Shown here: positions 54,460-64,000 of the stretch, in pieces | Numbering within the stretch: position 1 is the stretch's first letter | How the letters are laid out: every line of letters begins with the position of its first letter | Assembly (NCBI GenBank): GCA_028752905.1 | Contig: JAQNBH010000002.1 | Location: 18,694,430 to 18,758,429, forward strand | Origin: Cladorhizidae sp. MBARI D1340-BT2 | Taxonomy: Eukaryota > Porifera > Demospongiae > Poecilosclerida > Cladorhizidae | Length of the DNA: 64,000 nucleotides | Direction: 5' to 3' | Translations under genes and position numbers: made by a program | The notes under the pieces: model-generated | Told to the model about the DNA's origin: nothing | The model's database searches: none | The model's input: only the letters and a program-made list of their open reading frames with translations

Positions 54460-56910
54460 TTGGCAACCAAAAATCCAAACAAAATCCAAACATCAATTTC
54501 ATGAGAAATAACATACTAAAGTGCATTTACACATGTCCTTAATTAATAGTTCAGTGTTCGGTTTAAATTCATAGCATTTTTGAGGAACATTAAATTGCAC
54601 TGTTAAAAGTGAATTTAATGTAGAAATTCCTAGTCTGTTTCTGTGCTTCGTTTTGTTGAGACCGATGTAGCTGAATAAACGTTTGGTATCAGCATTGCCA
54701 TGGGTTATAACTAGAATGGCTTTTGCGAGTTTTGCTAATGTGGAGTAGCGGTACTCAGTTTCCAAGCAGTCTTTGATTTGGCTGATTGCATGCCAATACT
54801 TATCCACCTCTGTGATGGCCGTAACTTTAGGAGGTAATGGCGACGTGCAGAAATCCATAAATTCCTCTTGAAGGCTGGGTTTGTCACCAACTTGAACTAT
54901 ATACCTGAGGAACACACTCTGCTGCAGCAAGCACCTGACCAGCCATACTGTATTGTTGTAAGCCTGGTTGAAGCCATTTGAGATAGGAGAGTGACTTGTG
55001 ACTCATAGGTAATCGTTTGACAGCTCCCTTGGCTGCAGCAATCCACCAAGCTTGGATAGTCTCCCTAAATTTTCTCACATCTTCAGATGATAATCCATCC
55101 TCTTCTTCAAGGTATGATAGTGTGTTGTGACCTACGAAAACTTCGTGTAAAGGGAGATACTCTTCTGAGTTATCAATATACACTTGTGAAACATGTTCAG
55201 CAGCATACACGTACTCAGAATTCATGAACCTCAACAGAAATTTTCATATTAAGCCATCGAGCTCTTGGTAGAGAACATGAAGAATTGGAGGTTGCTGCTG
55301 CATGTTCCCGTTGAAATTATTAACAATTGGTAATGCAGAACATAGAAAGAGCAAAGCTTTGGTCAGAGGCTTTTCAAGTGCAATTTTTACTCTTCTCACT
55401 ACTGCCTGCTTATCCTCAGTACTTCGAAAGCATGAGAGTAAGGCTTCATATTGCTCGATAAGACGATTTACACAAGTTTCAAGGCTGAGCCATCGTGTTT
55501 GGCATGCTTTTAACAACTTGTGTGGCTTGCATTCCTCAAAACTCTTAAACTGATGCAGCCTCTTCTGGAAATAAGCTCTTCTGGAAATAATAGCATACAT
55601 CAATTGTCAGATCTTCTAATTTATCAGGCAAGCCTCATTTGCTGCTATGTGACCAATGAAGAGCAACTAAAGCTGGCTGCTTACATCGTAACTGTGACAT
55701 CACTGAATTTCGTGCTCCCAACATTACATTGGCCCCATCTGTACCTAATCCGACAAGATAATCATAAAGGAGGGTAGTGGATTCTTGAAAATGCTTATCG
55801 ATTGCATTAAATAGCAGCTCTGCAGTTGCCCTATCTACACTCTCTAGGGCAAAGAAGACACATCTCACCTGTCCTTGGGTGTTATCGAAGAATCGAAGCA
55901 TAATAGCAGCTTGTTGCGTAACGGTAATATCAGTTGTCTCATCAGTTTGGAGGCTGAAGTATTTAGTCTCTCTAACTGCTGCAGAAATGGTTTTCCAACA
56001 ATCCACTTTCAACACAGCTGTTGCTTTACTACGACTGCAGTTAATTAAAGTCTTTAGCAATAGAAGAATCAGGAAACATCAACTTGAATAGTTTGGTACA
56101 ATGATCTCCCAATTGAAAGGCAAGATGGTGCTCTCCAAGGAAATATGTGAAGAGTACTTCTGCATGAATTACAGACTCCTCTCTTATTGGCACAAAGTAG
56201 GACTGTAGAGACAGTACACCCACACCATATTTTTCTGAATGTTTGTGTAATTTTGTTTCCTGATGTCTCCTGAGATCTCTAGTACCACCTCTTCCAAGGT
56301 TTATATCACGAGAGTACTTCATACAGAAGGCGAAAGAAGATCCCTTTCTCGAAGTTGTGGCCCATGGGAAAGTCTTTGCATAATGTCTACGATAGACACA
56401 CAATCACTTTTTTGCAGACTTAGAAGACCTGATAGATGTAGAGATTTGACTGTCAATGTCAATTTGTGAAACCTCATTATCAGTCAGAATCCATATCTGA
56501 AGAATCTTCTTCTGGTAACTTTGAAGTACTGGGTTCTGAAGATGCCATAGCTAACTCTCTCTGACACTCAATGTGAAAGATTCCAACTCTTGCACAAATC
56601 AGGCTTTAAATACCCAACCAGATAGCTCATGCACATGAGCATGCACAGGTTCTGGCTCTGCAGGCATATTCCTGCACAGACCAAGTGACCACATGAATAT
56701 TCCAGACCAGGTGACCACAAAATGACCACACTCAGCTAATACCACAGAGAATGGTTTTGAAATAGGCTGCACATGGTCTGATATGCATGAAATGTCAAAC
56801 AATTTTTTCTAATGATGAAAAATCCAAACATTTATTGATAAAATCCAAACAGAAAATTTAAGTGTCAAAAACCCAAAAAGTTTGGATAAAATCCAACACT
56901 ATGAACACTC
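54460..56910 (-). mobile_element. hAT element D, near full length
   Basis: Region bounded by clusters of the word AAAATCCAAAC on both sides (about 54470-54500 and 56815-56905), with TGTTGG near each presumed end. Such subterminal repeats are usual for hAT elements. The transposase (54499-56548) lies between. Exact termini and an 8-bp target duplication were not established. Confidence 0.55.
54499..56548 (-). pseudogene. hAT transposase of element D (with dimerisation domain)
   Basis: The reading starts at about 56548 (MASSEPSTSKLPEEDSSDMD) and continues through a BED-like finger (FAFCMKYSRD, then GRGGTRDLRRHQETKLHKH). Next come SLQTDETTDITVTQQAAIML (first Asp) and LVGLGTDGANVMLGARNSVM (second Asp), then a degraded CH motif and CQTRWLSLETCVNRLIEQYE. 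The C-terminal hAT dimerisation domain is LAKLAKAILVITHGNADTKR, then LFSYIGLNKTKHRNRLGIS. It belongs to a different hAT subgroup (ZBED/SCAND3-like) from the ZMYM1-like copies elsewhere. Frames shift at about 56050, 55620, 55240 and 54900, so it is dead, but the domain set is complete. Confidence 0.85.
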
Positions 56911-57041
56911 AGTTGTCTAATGACTTGGGAGTTTAGTTAGTTGGACACCAGGAGAATGAACACTACGGAAAGTACGGTAGACCTGGAAGAGTTGACAGAT
57001 AATTAAGCATTAGCCAAATACAATTACAGATTAATAACAAT

Positions 57042-57410
57042 AACAACAATAGTGTTCAGGCTTTGGAAAAGGTACAGAAGTTTGCCATTAGAATGTCCTC
57101 TAAGTTATGGGATGAAGATTATGCAAATTTGCTATGGTCTAAAAGTCTTGATCAAGACGAAAAATCCTAAAGCTTTGCTATTTAGCACACCATCAATGGA
57201 CATGTACATTTTACTCACCTGCCTCTTCTTGCAAGAACTATGGACTCCAGGCTAAGAACTTATAGCACGTCAATACTTGCCCACCCACTCACCAGGACAT
57301 CCTCTTACAAATTCTTTTTCTTTCCTCAATGCAATATCCCTATGGACCAGAGAACGTCAGGTTATCTCGAACATTTGTGGCCTTAAAAAAGTCATTTAAT
57401 GAATATATTT
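57042..57410 (+). pseudogene. LINE ORF2 C-terminal fragment
   Basis: The plus strand reads SVQALEKVQKFAIRMSSKLW, then DEDYANLLW, and further on SPGHPLTNSFSFLNAISLWT. LExVQKFAxRM...W and the later TNSF-x-x-NAISLWN word are typical of the end of CR1/L2/RTE-type reverse transcriptase ORFs. About 110 bases further a CAAAA/ACAAC low-complexity tail (57530-57560) may be the element's 3' end. Confidence 0.5.
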
Positions 57411-58461
57411 ACTTAGTCTCACTGTTCACTCGCATTTTTCTTTCCTATTTGTATATACTTGGGAACATTATTTTTATTAGCTGTGCTACTTATGTTTCCT
57501 TGCATATGTATTTGCAAAATTTTAATATAAAAACAAAAAACAAAACAAAACAACAACAACATAGCCATCCTAACATGTGCATCACTAACTCATTGATGTC
57601 TAATTCACACCCTCATTTCCTCAAGTTTCACCCAGAGAGACCAGCTCTGATGTCTTTCCTTGTGTGTTACAGGAGAGGTAGTCCCCGATAATACCATAGA
57701 TTTTCTTTTAATCAGCGTTGTTGTTGTTGTTGTTTTTGTGGGGGGGATCTATGCGCTTGAAACGTTGGCAAAAGTTAACTGGACATTTACAATTTCAAAA
57801 ATTGGGGATCAAAACAACGAAAAATTGAAAACCCTGCATTAAAAAATTATCATTCTATCTCGGCCTGCTCATGACACGAGTAGCTCTGGCCGTGCAGTCA
57901 TCCTTCTAGCTCGGCTTGCTCTTGACACGAGTAGCTCTGGCCGTGCAGTGTCACTGCCAAGTTTTAATACCATCAATTTAATTGTCGGGACCATCAACAT
58001 TTCTGGCAATTGGGATTATATTTGCAAGAGAAAGTAATAAAAATAAGAAGCTATAATCTCAGTAGAATGCGTCTCTTCTTATGCTCTCCGGCCTCACTCA
58101 GTCTATTTAGCTCAGCTTTCCTGCTCTCTTTCTCCTGACATGTCTACTCCGTCACTTCCTTCTCTCAGTGTTGTTGGTGGGCAATGTATTAGCTATCAGT
58201 TCATTATAATGCTCTCTCTTGATTGCATCCATTTTGTGTTAGCCAGTGTCAATACTCTCAGCTCTGCTCAAGAACTCCTTCATACCATGCAAGTCCACTG
58301 TGTTCCTTACCCAAAATAACAACAATAAAACTAATAAAAAAATCTCCAATAGATGTGTGCTCAAGGCTGCTGGCTGCAGTAGCCACAGAAGCTAAGGTCC
58401 CTATCCACTGAGCAGCAGGAGAAGAATATTACAGACATTTCTTGAAATTATACTCTCTCAC
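57411..58461. other. No recognisable gene; short tandem duplication
   Basis: Includes a two-copy ~50-bp repeat (about 57856-57950, word CACGAGTAGCTCTGGCCGTG) and a TTG microsatellite (57718-57740). No gene motif. Confidence 0.5.
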
Positions 58462-58491
58462 GTTTCGACAAAATGCTCTAGCCTTCACCAG
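58462..58491 (-). ncRNA. Hammerhead-like core motif, minus strand
   Basis: In minus sense CTGGTGAAGGCTAGAGCATT, then TTGTCGAAACG. This is the core CTGATGA (one change) and GAAAC around a weakened stem II. It shares the exact loop AGCAT and left stem GGCTAG with the copy at 59331, so both derive from one repeat family. Confidence 0.35.
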
Positions 58492-58899
58492 GAATAAATA
58501 TTGAGAAGATTATTGTCGTGCTATTGTGTGAACTGAGAGTTCATTGAGAGTTTATTTTTTAAGGGAAATTACATAGCTACACATTGGGTAATGTGATGGG
58601 ATCTGCAATGGAAAACAAATTGTTCAAAACAGGAATTTAAAGTCTAACTTTCAGTATCAACAAATGCTAATTGCCTCAAGGCTTTCACAGCTTTTGTTTA
58701 GAATGGGTTGAAAAGTCGCTTAAAGTAATTTTTTGGCTCTGCCCAATAGAGACAACTTCCCAATAGAGACTACTTAATTTGATCACTTTCCTACGATTGT
58801 GTCAACCATTTTGTAGCCTGTTACACATTTGTCTGGCCTATAGTGTCACACATTATTATCTGGCCTGCGTTTCCAACACTGATGGATGACTAATTCCCT
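58492..58899. other. No recognisable gene
   Basis: AT-rich; no motif on either strand. Confidence 0.4.
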
Positions 58900-59160
58900 A
58901 ACACATATAATACCTAACACATATAATGTAAAGCCTCCCTGACACATATAAAGTCTCCAAACACATATTCGATATAAAGCCTCCCTGACACATATTCGAT
59001 ATATAGCCACCCCAACACATATTTGTATAAAACCTCCCCCGACACATATTTGATATAAAGCCTCCCCGACATATATTTGATATAAAGCCACCCCAACACA
59101 TATTTGTATAAAGCCTCCCTAACACATATTCAATATAAATCCCCCCTCATATTTGATATA
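58900..59160. repeat. ~28-bp degenerate minisatellite
   Basis: Eight to ten units of variable length with GACACATATTTGATATAAAG and CCTCCC. Overlapping minus-strand frames (ALYQICVGG-like) come from the repeat. Confidence 0.8.
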
Positions 59161-59718
59161 CCGCCTACCAACTTGCTTGAGGGACAGGGTGTTCTACAGT
59201 TTAAACAGGGGAGTTTATCGTCCTTTCAGCTCCAACAAATGATTATTTTATTGCTGTTTCAGCAAACACATTTTGGGCTCTACCCACAGCATGGCAGCCA
59301 ATATGTACATTTTTGGTGTAAATAAATACATGAAGGCTAGAGCATCTAGTCGAAACGTTGAGTGAATTTTTTTATTTTTTTATTTTTTGACGTTGATAAG
59401 AAAAAACTTTGTCAGCTGATAGTCATGTATATATAGTTTTGCGCGATGCCACACAATAGGCAAGGGCCTGTTCAATGGCAAAATACTCAATACAAATGTC
59501 AGGATCTACACCTTGAGTGACCACACTGCCTTGCCTTATGGTCACAGGTTTAATTCCATTGAGAACACTGCAAGTAAACAGGCTCCCAAAAGATAGGCTA
59601 TATACAGCAGCTAAAGCTCTCCTCATCTCCACAAAAAAGCACCATAAAAACCATTATAACAATAATAATAATAATAATAGTAATATCTTGAGATGACTTG
59701 GACTTTTAAAGCCTCCAT
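59161..59718. other. No recognisable gene; AAT microsatellite
   Basis: Contains the third hammerhead-like motif (59331-59356), T-rich sequence after it, and an (ATA)n patch (about 59660-59685). Confidence 0.4.
59331..59356 (+). ncRNA. Hammerhead-like core motif, best stem II
   Basis: TGAAGGCTAGAGCATCTAGT, then CGAAAC. Stem II GGCTAG/CTAGTC pairs along six positions with loop AGCAT (one G-T). The 5' core is cut short (CATGA instead of CTGATGA), and stems I and III are not evident. Confidence 0.35.
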
Positions 59719-59998
59719 GTTCTTCTTGCTAGTAACCTAATAAGGACATGCATGTTCTGCCTGCTTGTAGCCTAATAAGGACATGCATGTTCTGCCTGCT
59801 GGTAGCCTAATAAGGACCTGCATGTTCTGCCCGCTTGTAGCCTAATAAGGACATGCATGTTCTGCCTGCTAGTAGCCTAATAAGGACATGCATGTTCTGC
59901 CTGCTGGTATATAGCCTAATAAGGACATGCATGTTCTTCCTGCTTCTGCCTAATAAGGACATGCATGTTCTGCCTGCTTGTAGCCTAATAAGGACTAT
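59719..59998. repeat. 35-bp minisatellite
   Basis: About eight units with TAGCCTAATAAGGACATGCA, then TGTTCTGCCTGCTTG. Confidence 0.9.
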
Positions 59999-60353
59999 CA
60001 TACTCCACTGTACCAAGAATTAATAAATGAGGTAAGGCAAGTTGACCTCCTTGCTACGAGGCAATTCTTCCCAGCGCCTCACAAGGACGTGCATTAGCTG
60101 GTGACACTCTCTCACAGCACTGCAGAGCATGAGTGGTACAAGGTGATACTCTCTTTGAAGACTCCATGGAAATTTTCGACATTTAATGTAAATAGATCAA
60201 AAACAGACTTATCAATAAGTTGGTTGGGGGGGGAGGAGCTAAATTTATATAGGGAAGAAAAATTAATATCCACCATTACATCTCCCCCCCCCCCTGCCCA
60301 CATATGGGATTGTGAAGGCGACCCCCCCATTTCTATATATTGTATATTCCATC
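59999..60353. other. No recognisable gene; G and C runs
   Basis: A G run (about 60226-60233) and a C run (about 60284-60293) lie ~55 bp apart and could pair. No gene motif. Confidence 0.4.
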
Positions 60354-60950
60354 CTAAACATGAACGGTTCTTCGCTCAATATGAATGGGACCCTGGTCCT
60401 CAGTGTGAATGGGACCCTGGCCATCAATGTGAACAGGACCATGGTACTCTGTGAATTGGACCCTGGTCCTCAATTTGAATGGGACCCTGCCCACCCTGGC
60501 TCTCAATATGAATGGGGGTACCCAAACCCTCAATGTGAATGGGAACCGGGTCCTCAATATGAATGGGACCCATGCCCTCAGTGAATGGGGTATCCTGGCC
60601 CTTAATATGAATGGGGCGGGCACCTTGTCCTCAACCCTAGCCCTCAATATGAATAGGCTGGCCCTCAGTATGAATGGGACCCTAGCCCTCAATATGAATA
60701 GGCTGGCCCTCAGTATGAATGGGACCCTGGCCCTCAATATGAATAGGCTGGCCCTCAGTATGAATGGGACCCTGGCCCTCAATATGAATAGGCTGGCCCT
60801 CAGTATGAATGGGACCCTGGCCCTCAATATGAATAGGCTGGCCCTCAGTATGAATGGGACCCTGGCCCTCAATATGAATAGGCTGGCCCTCAGTATGAAT
60901 GGGACCCTGGCCCTCAATATGAATGGGCTGGCCCTCGGTATGAACGAGTC
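60354..60950. repeat. 45-bp minisatellite, open in frame on both strands
   Basis: A clean core of about six 45-bp units (60650-60930: GGCCCTCAGTATGAATGGGA, then CCCTGGCCCTCAATATGAAT) is preceded by degenerate units. Because 45 is a multiple of three and the unit lacks stops in some frames, frames of 201 codons (minus) and 176 codons (plus) stay open with 15-residue repeats (FILRARVPFILRASL and ALSMNGTLALNMNRL). No start context, splice sites or flanking domain supports expression, so I treat it as DNA repeat. Confidence 0.9.
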
Positions 60951-62343
60951 CACATGCACAGGTGTAAGGTTTCCATGGTAACATGCTCACCTCAGCAATG
61001 TTCAGTATGACAGTGCATAGTACCTACAACATTTTATATATACATCGAGGTCACAACTGCACTGCCATGAATGGTTCTTCAACCCCCCCCTCTCTCTCTC
61101 CCCCATACTACTTCCCCACTCTTTCCTTTCCCCTCTTCCCTCCGCCCTCCCCACCTTCTCCATCCAAACTACAAGGAAGACTATTAGCTGATGACATTTG
61201 TTAAATACTCTTCTTAGCTTGCTGATGTCAGCCAAAATAATTTGGGACATCCTTCAGGTTGGATTGGAATGACAGGACACACCACAACCTATTCAGACTC
61301 TTATCTGATCACTACACTGAGAAAAGAAAAGTGGTTCTCATTAACTGACTGAGTGAATGCACCAGCTAATGAATGCGTGACACCTCATTGTGCAGTCGTG
61401 AGTGAATCACGTTGACTCTTGTACGCTTATCTTTGCAATCTCCACACTGCCATTCTAATAACAACTAAATGTCCAGAGATCACTGCGATAAAAGTGGGAG
61501 TGGCAAGCTCAAGCCTGGAGCTAATGAGATTCAGGAAACTACAAGCCAATCCCAAAATGCACCTCGCAACACCCTACAAGCATGAGAGCTGGACACACCC
61601 TTTTCAGCACAAAAAAAAAGGTACCTGACTACATGGCTAAACCAGCACTGAGTCATACAAACAAGCTACGTAGGAAAGCCACAGAGCCTTCAATCTGTCA
61701 ATACCAAACATTACCCAGTTAAGGTTCTACACCCAAGTACTAATCTTGTCGGCTTGTCGGCCATTTTAATATCAGGAAGCCAAAAATATATAATAAATAT
61801 ATATATATATAAAAGGAGAAAAAAGGTCCTAATCACATGATATAGAAAGCATAACATTTGCGATGTTTTAAGTGATGCTGTCTTCTTCGTATTTGTGAGC
61901 TATGAGAACAGTGCACCGAGGAGAGACGGCTGGATCAAAGAGCATCCTTATTTCTGCTTTCTTCACAGTCGTCTGAGTGAAAATAGTAAGAGATGGCAAT
62001 ATACACACATACATATCCATACATACACTACCGTAGAAGATGGTTAAGCTGAGGCGTCTAGTGCCAGTCAGCAAGACAATGGCTGCTCAAGACTGAGCAG
62101 GAGTTTAGCAAGCAGTGCCCATTTGCAGACATCATGAGTTTCTTATAGGTAAGGATCGTCCAGTGGTTGTACCGGGCTGGCTAGTAGGGAAGAGGAATGG
62201 TTGAAGTGTTGCTGAACAGAGCCTGGAGAGTGTCAGATGTGGCTATGTCATCTACGAATTTGTCTAGTCATCAAAAATAGAAGCAACACTAAACTTTGAG
62301 CAAGAGGACAGAGTCATGACTAAGCTTAGGAAATAGAGAACCA
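60951..62343. other. No recognisable gene
   Basis: CT-rich patch (about 61080-61150) and a short TA run (about 61795-61812). No domain motif on either strand. Confidence 0.4.
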
Positions 62344-63749
62344 GTAGAGGAGTAGGTGCTTAATAACAAATAGAGGCTAGAATCAGCAGTGAAGGAAGTA
62401 GGTGCTTAACAAATAGAGGCTAGAACCAGCAGTGGAGTAGGTGCTTAACAAATAGAGGCTAGAACCAAGAGTGAAGTAGGTGCTTAACAAATATAGGCTA
62501 GAACCAGCAGTGAAGTAGGTGCTTACAAATAGAGGCTAGAACCAACAGTGAAGTAGGTGCTTAACAAATAGAGGCTAGAACCAACAGTGAAGTAGGTGCT
62601 TAACAAATAGAGGCTAGAACCAACAGTGAAGTAGGTGCTTAACAAATAGAGGCTAGAACCAGCAGTGAAGTAGGTGCTTAACAAATAGAGGCTAGAACCA
62701 TAAGGGAAGTAGGTGCTTAACAAATAGAGGCTAGAACCATAAGGGAAGTAGGTGCTTAACAAATAGAGGCTAGAACCAACAGTGAAGTAGGTGCTTAACA
62801 AATAGAGGCTAGAACCATAAGGGAAGTAGGTGCTTAACAAATAGAGGCTACCAACAGTGAAGTAGGTGCTTAACAAATAGAGGCTAGAACCAGCAGTGAA
62901 GTAGGTGCTTCACAAATAGAGGCTAGAACCAACAGTGCTTAACAAATAGAGGCTAGAACCATAAGGGAAGTAGGTGCTTAACAAATAGAGGCCAGTGAAG
63001 TAGGTGCTTAACAAATAGAGGCTAGACCAACAGTGAAGTAGGTGCTTAACAAATAGAGGCTAGAACCAACAGTGAAGTAGGTGCTTAACAAATAGAGACT
63101 AGAACCAACAGTGAAGTAGGTGCTTAACAAATAGAGGCTAGAACCAACAGTGAAGTAGGTGCTTAACAAATAGGGTTAGAACCAACAGTGAAGTAGGTGC
63201 TTAACAAATAGAGGCTAGAACCAACAGTGAAGTAGGTGCTTAACAAATAGAGGCTAGAACCAACAGTGAAGTAGGTGCTTAACAAATAGAGGCTAGAACC
63301 ATAAGGGAAGTAGGTGCTTAACAAATAGAGGCTAGAACCAACAGTGAAGTAGGTGCTTAACAAATAGAGGCTAGAACCAGCAGTGAAGTAGGTGCTTAAC
63401 AAATAGAGGCTAGTACCAACAGTGAAGTAGGTGCTTATCAAATAGAGGCTAGAACCAACAGTGAAGTAGGTGCTTAACCAATAGAGGCTAGAACCAACAG
63501 TGAAGTAGGTGCTTCTAGAACCAGCACGAAGTAGGTGCTTAACAAATAGAGGCTAGAACCAGCAGTGAAGAGGTGCTTCTAGAACCAGCATGAAGTAGGT
63601 GCTTAACAAATAGAGGCTAGAACCAACAGTGAAGTAGGTGCTTAACAAATAGAGGCTAGAACCAGCAGTGAAGTAGGTGCTTCTAGAACCAGCACGAAGT
63701 AGGTGCTTAACAAATAGAGGCTAGAACCAACAGTGAAGTAGGTGCTTAA
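62344..63749. repeat. 39-bp minisatellite
   Basis: About 36 units with GAAGTAGGTGCTTAACAAAT, then AGAGGCTAGAACCA and a variable ACAGT/GCAGT/TAAGG word. The period is a multiple of three, so the minus strand shows long open frames of a 13-residue repeat (LLSTYFTVGSSLY). Near the right end units fuse or shorten (GCTTCTAGAACCAGCA). Apart from the 34-bp array, it is the longest minisatellite here. Confidence 0.95.
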
Positions 63750-64000
63750 TATCGATATAGTAATATTGATATAGACTTATCAACAGCTTTCATGCAATAT
63801 AAAATAATACATAAACATATTAATTAACTGGGTCTAGAGTTTGTGGGTTTCTAGTCTGAATTCATCAAGAACTTCCTGTTGTATGACATCTATTACAGCA
63901 GTATGAATCTCATTAAAGCACTTCTTGCTGTATGTATACCATTATAGTAATATGAATATCATTAAAGCAGTACACTCCACACCCACACGATAGCTCCATG
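63750..64000. other. No recognisable gene
   Basis: AT-rich flank of the 39-bp array. It has two diverged copies of a ~65-bp segment (word CAGTATGAATCTCATTAAAGC and variant) near 63840-63980. Confidence 0.4.

Noticed and set aside
62523..63441. Minus-strand frames with 13-residue repeats resembling a secreted repeat protein
   Set aside because: They arise from the 39-bp period. Frames are broken between blocks, and no signal peptide or start context exists.

Overview
The window reads as nuclear DNA of an invertebrate animal. It is AT-rich, has spliced genes with GT-AG introns, and is dominated by decayed transposable elements and tandem repeats. I see no bacterial operons, no ribosome binding sites and no CRISPR. 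The element mix, the short intron in one hAT-derived gene and the repeat load fit a sponge or another early-branching metazoan. That is a guess, because no diagnostic host gene fixes the taxon.

Layout. 0-5.5 kb: a heavily decayed hAT transposase on the minus strand, then small tandem repeats. 6-8.7 kb: two hAT-type (ZMYM1/DUF4371-like) coding blocks head to head, with start codons overlapping in a CATG and an NRF-1-type palindrome next to them. 9-11.3 kb: a Merlin/IS1595-type transposase tail and a Ty3/gypsy integrase fossil whose middle has expanded into a 43-bp minisatellite. 11.56-17.29 kb: a complete but mutated LTR retrotransposon on the minus strand (LTR-gag-PR-INT-RT-RH-LTR) with a 5-bp target-site duplication and a tRNA-Leu-type primer site. 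Integrase precedes reverse transcriptase, the Ty1/copia-like order described for Gmr1 elements. 17.73-31.98 kb: an uninterrupted ~14.2-kb array of a 34-bp repeat, about 420 copies, with long internal segmental duplications.

32.9-51.6 kb: one host-type gene on the minus strand, a five-exon type II Golgi carbohydrate sulfotransferase (342 aa model). Its ~15-kb first intron contains a fold-back repeat, a short LTR element with only an integrase remnant, a decayed unnamed repeat protein, two minisatellites, a second Gmr1-order retrotransposon invaded by a hAT element, and a DDE transposase fossil.

51.6-64 kb: hammerhead-ribozyme-like motifs, a hAT element that still has its dimerisation domain, a LINE tail, and four more minisatellites (about 28, 35, 45 and 39 bp).

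The only gene likely to serve the host is the sulfotransferase. Everything else is mobile DNA, its debris or tandem repeats. The points most worth following are the Gmr1-type domain order seen twice, the giant 34-bp array, the head-to-head hAT-derived gene pair, the minisatellite born inside an integrase gene, and the hammerhead-like motifs. All identifications were made by eye from translated motifs, without database searches.
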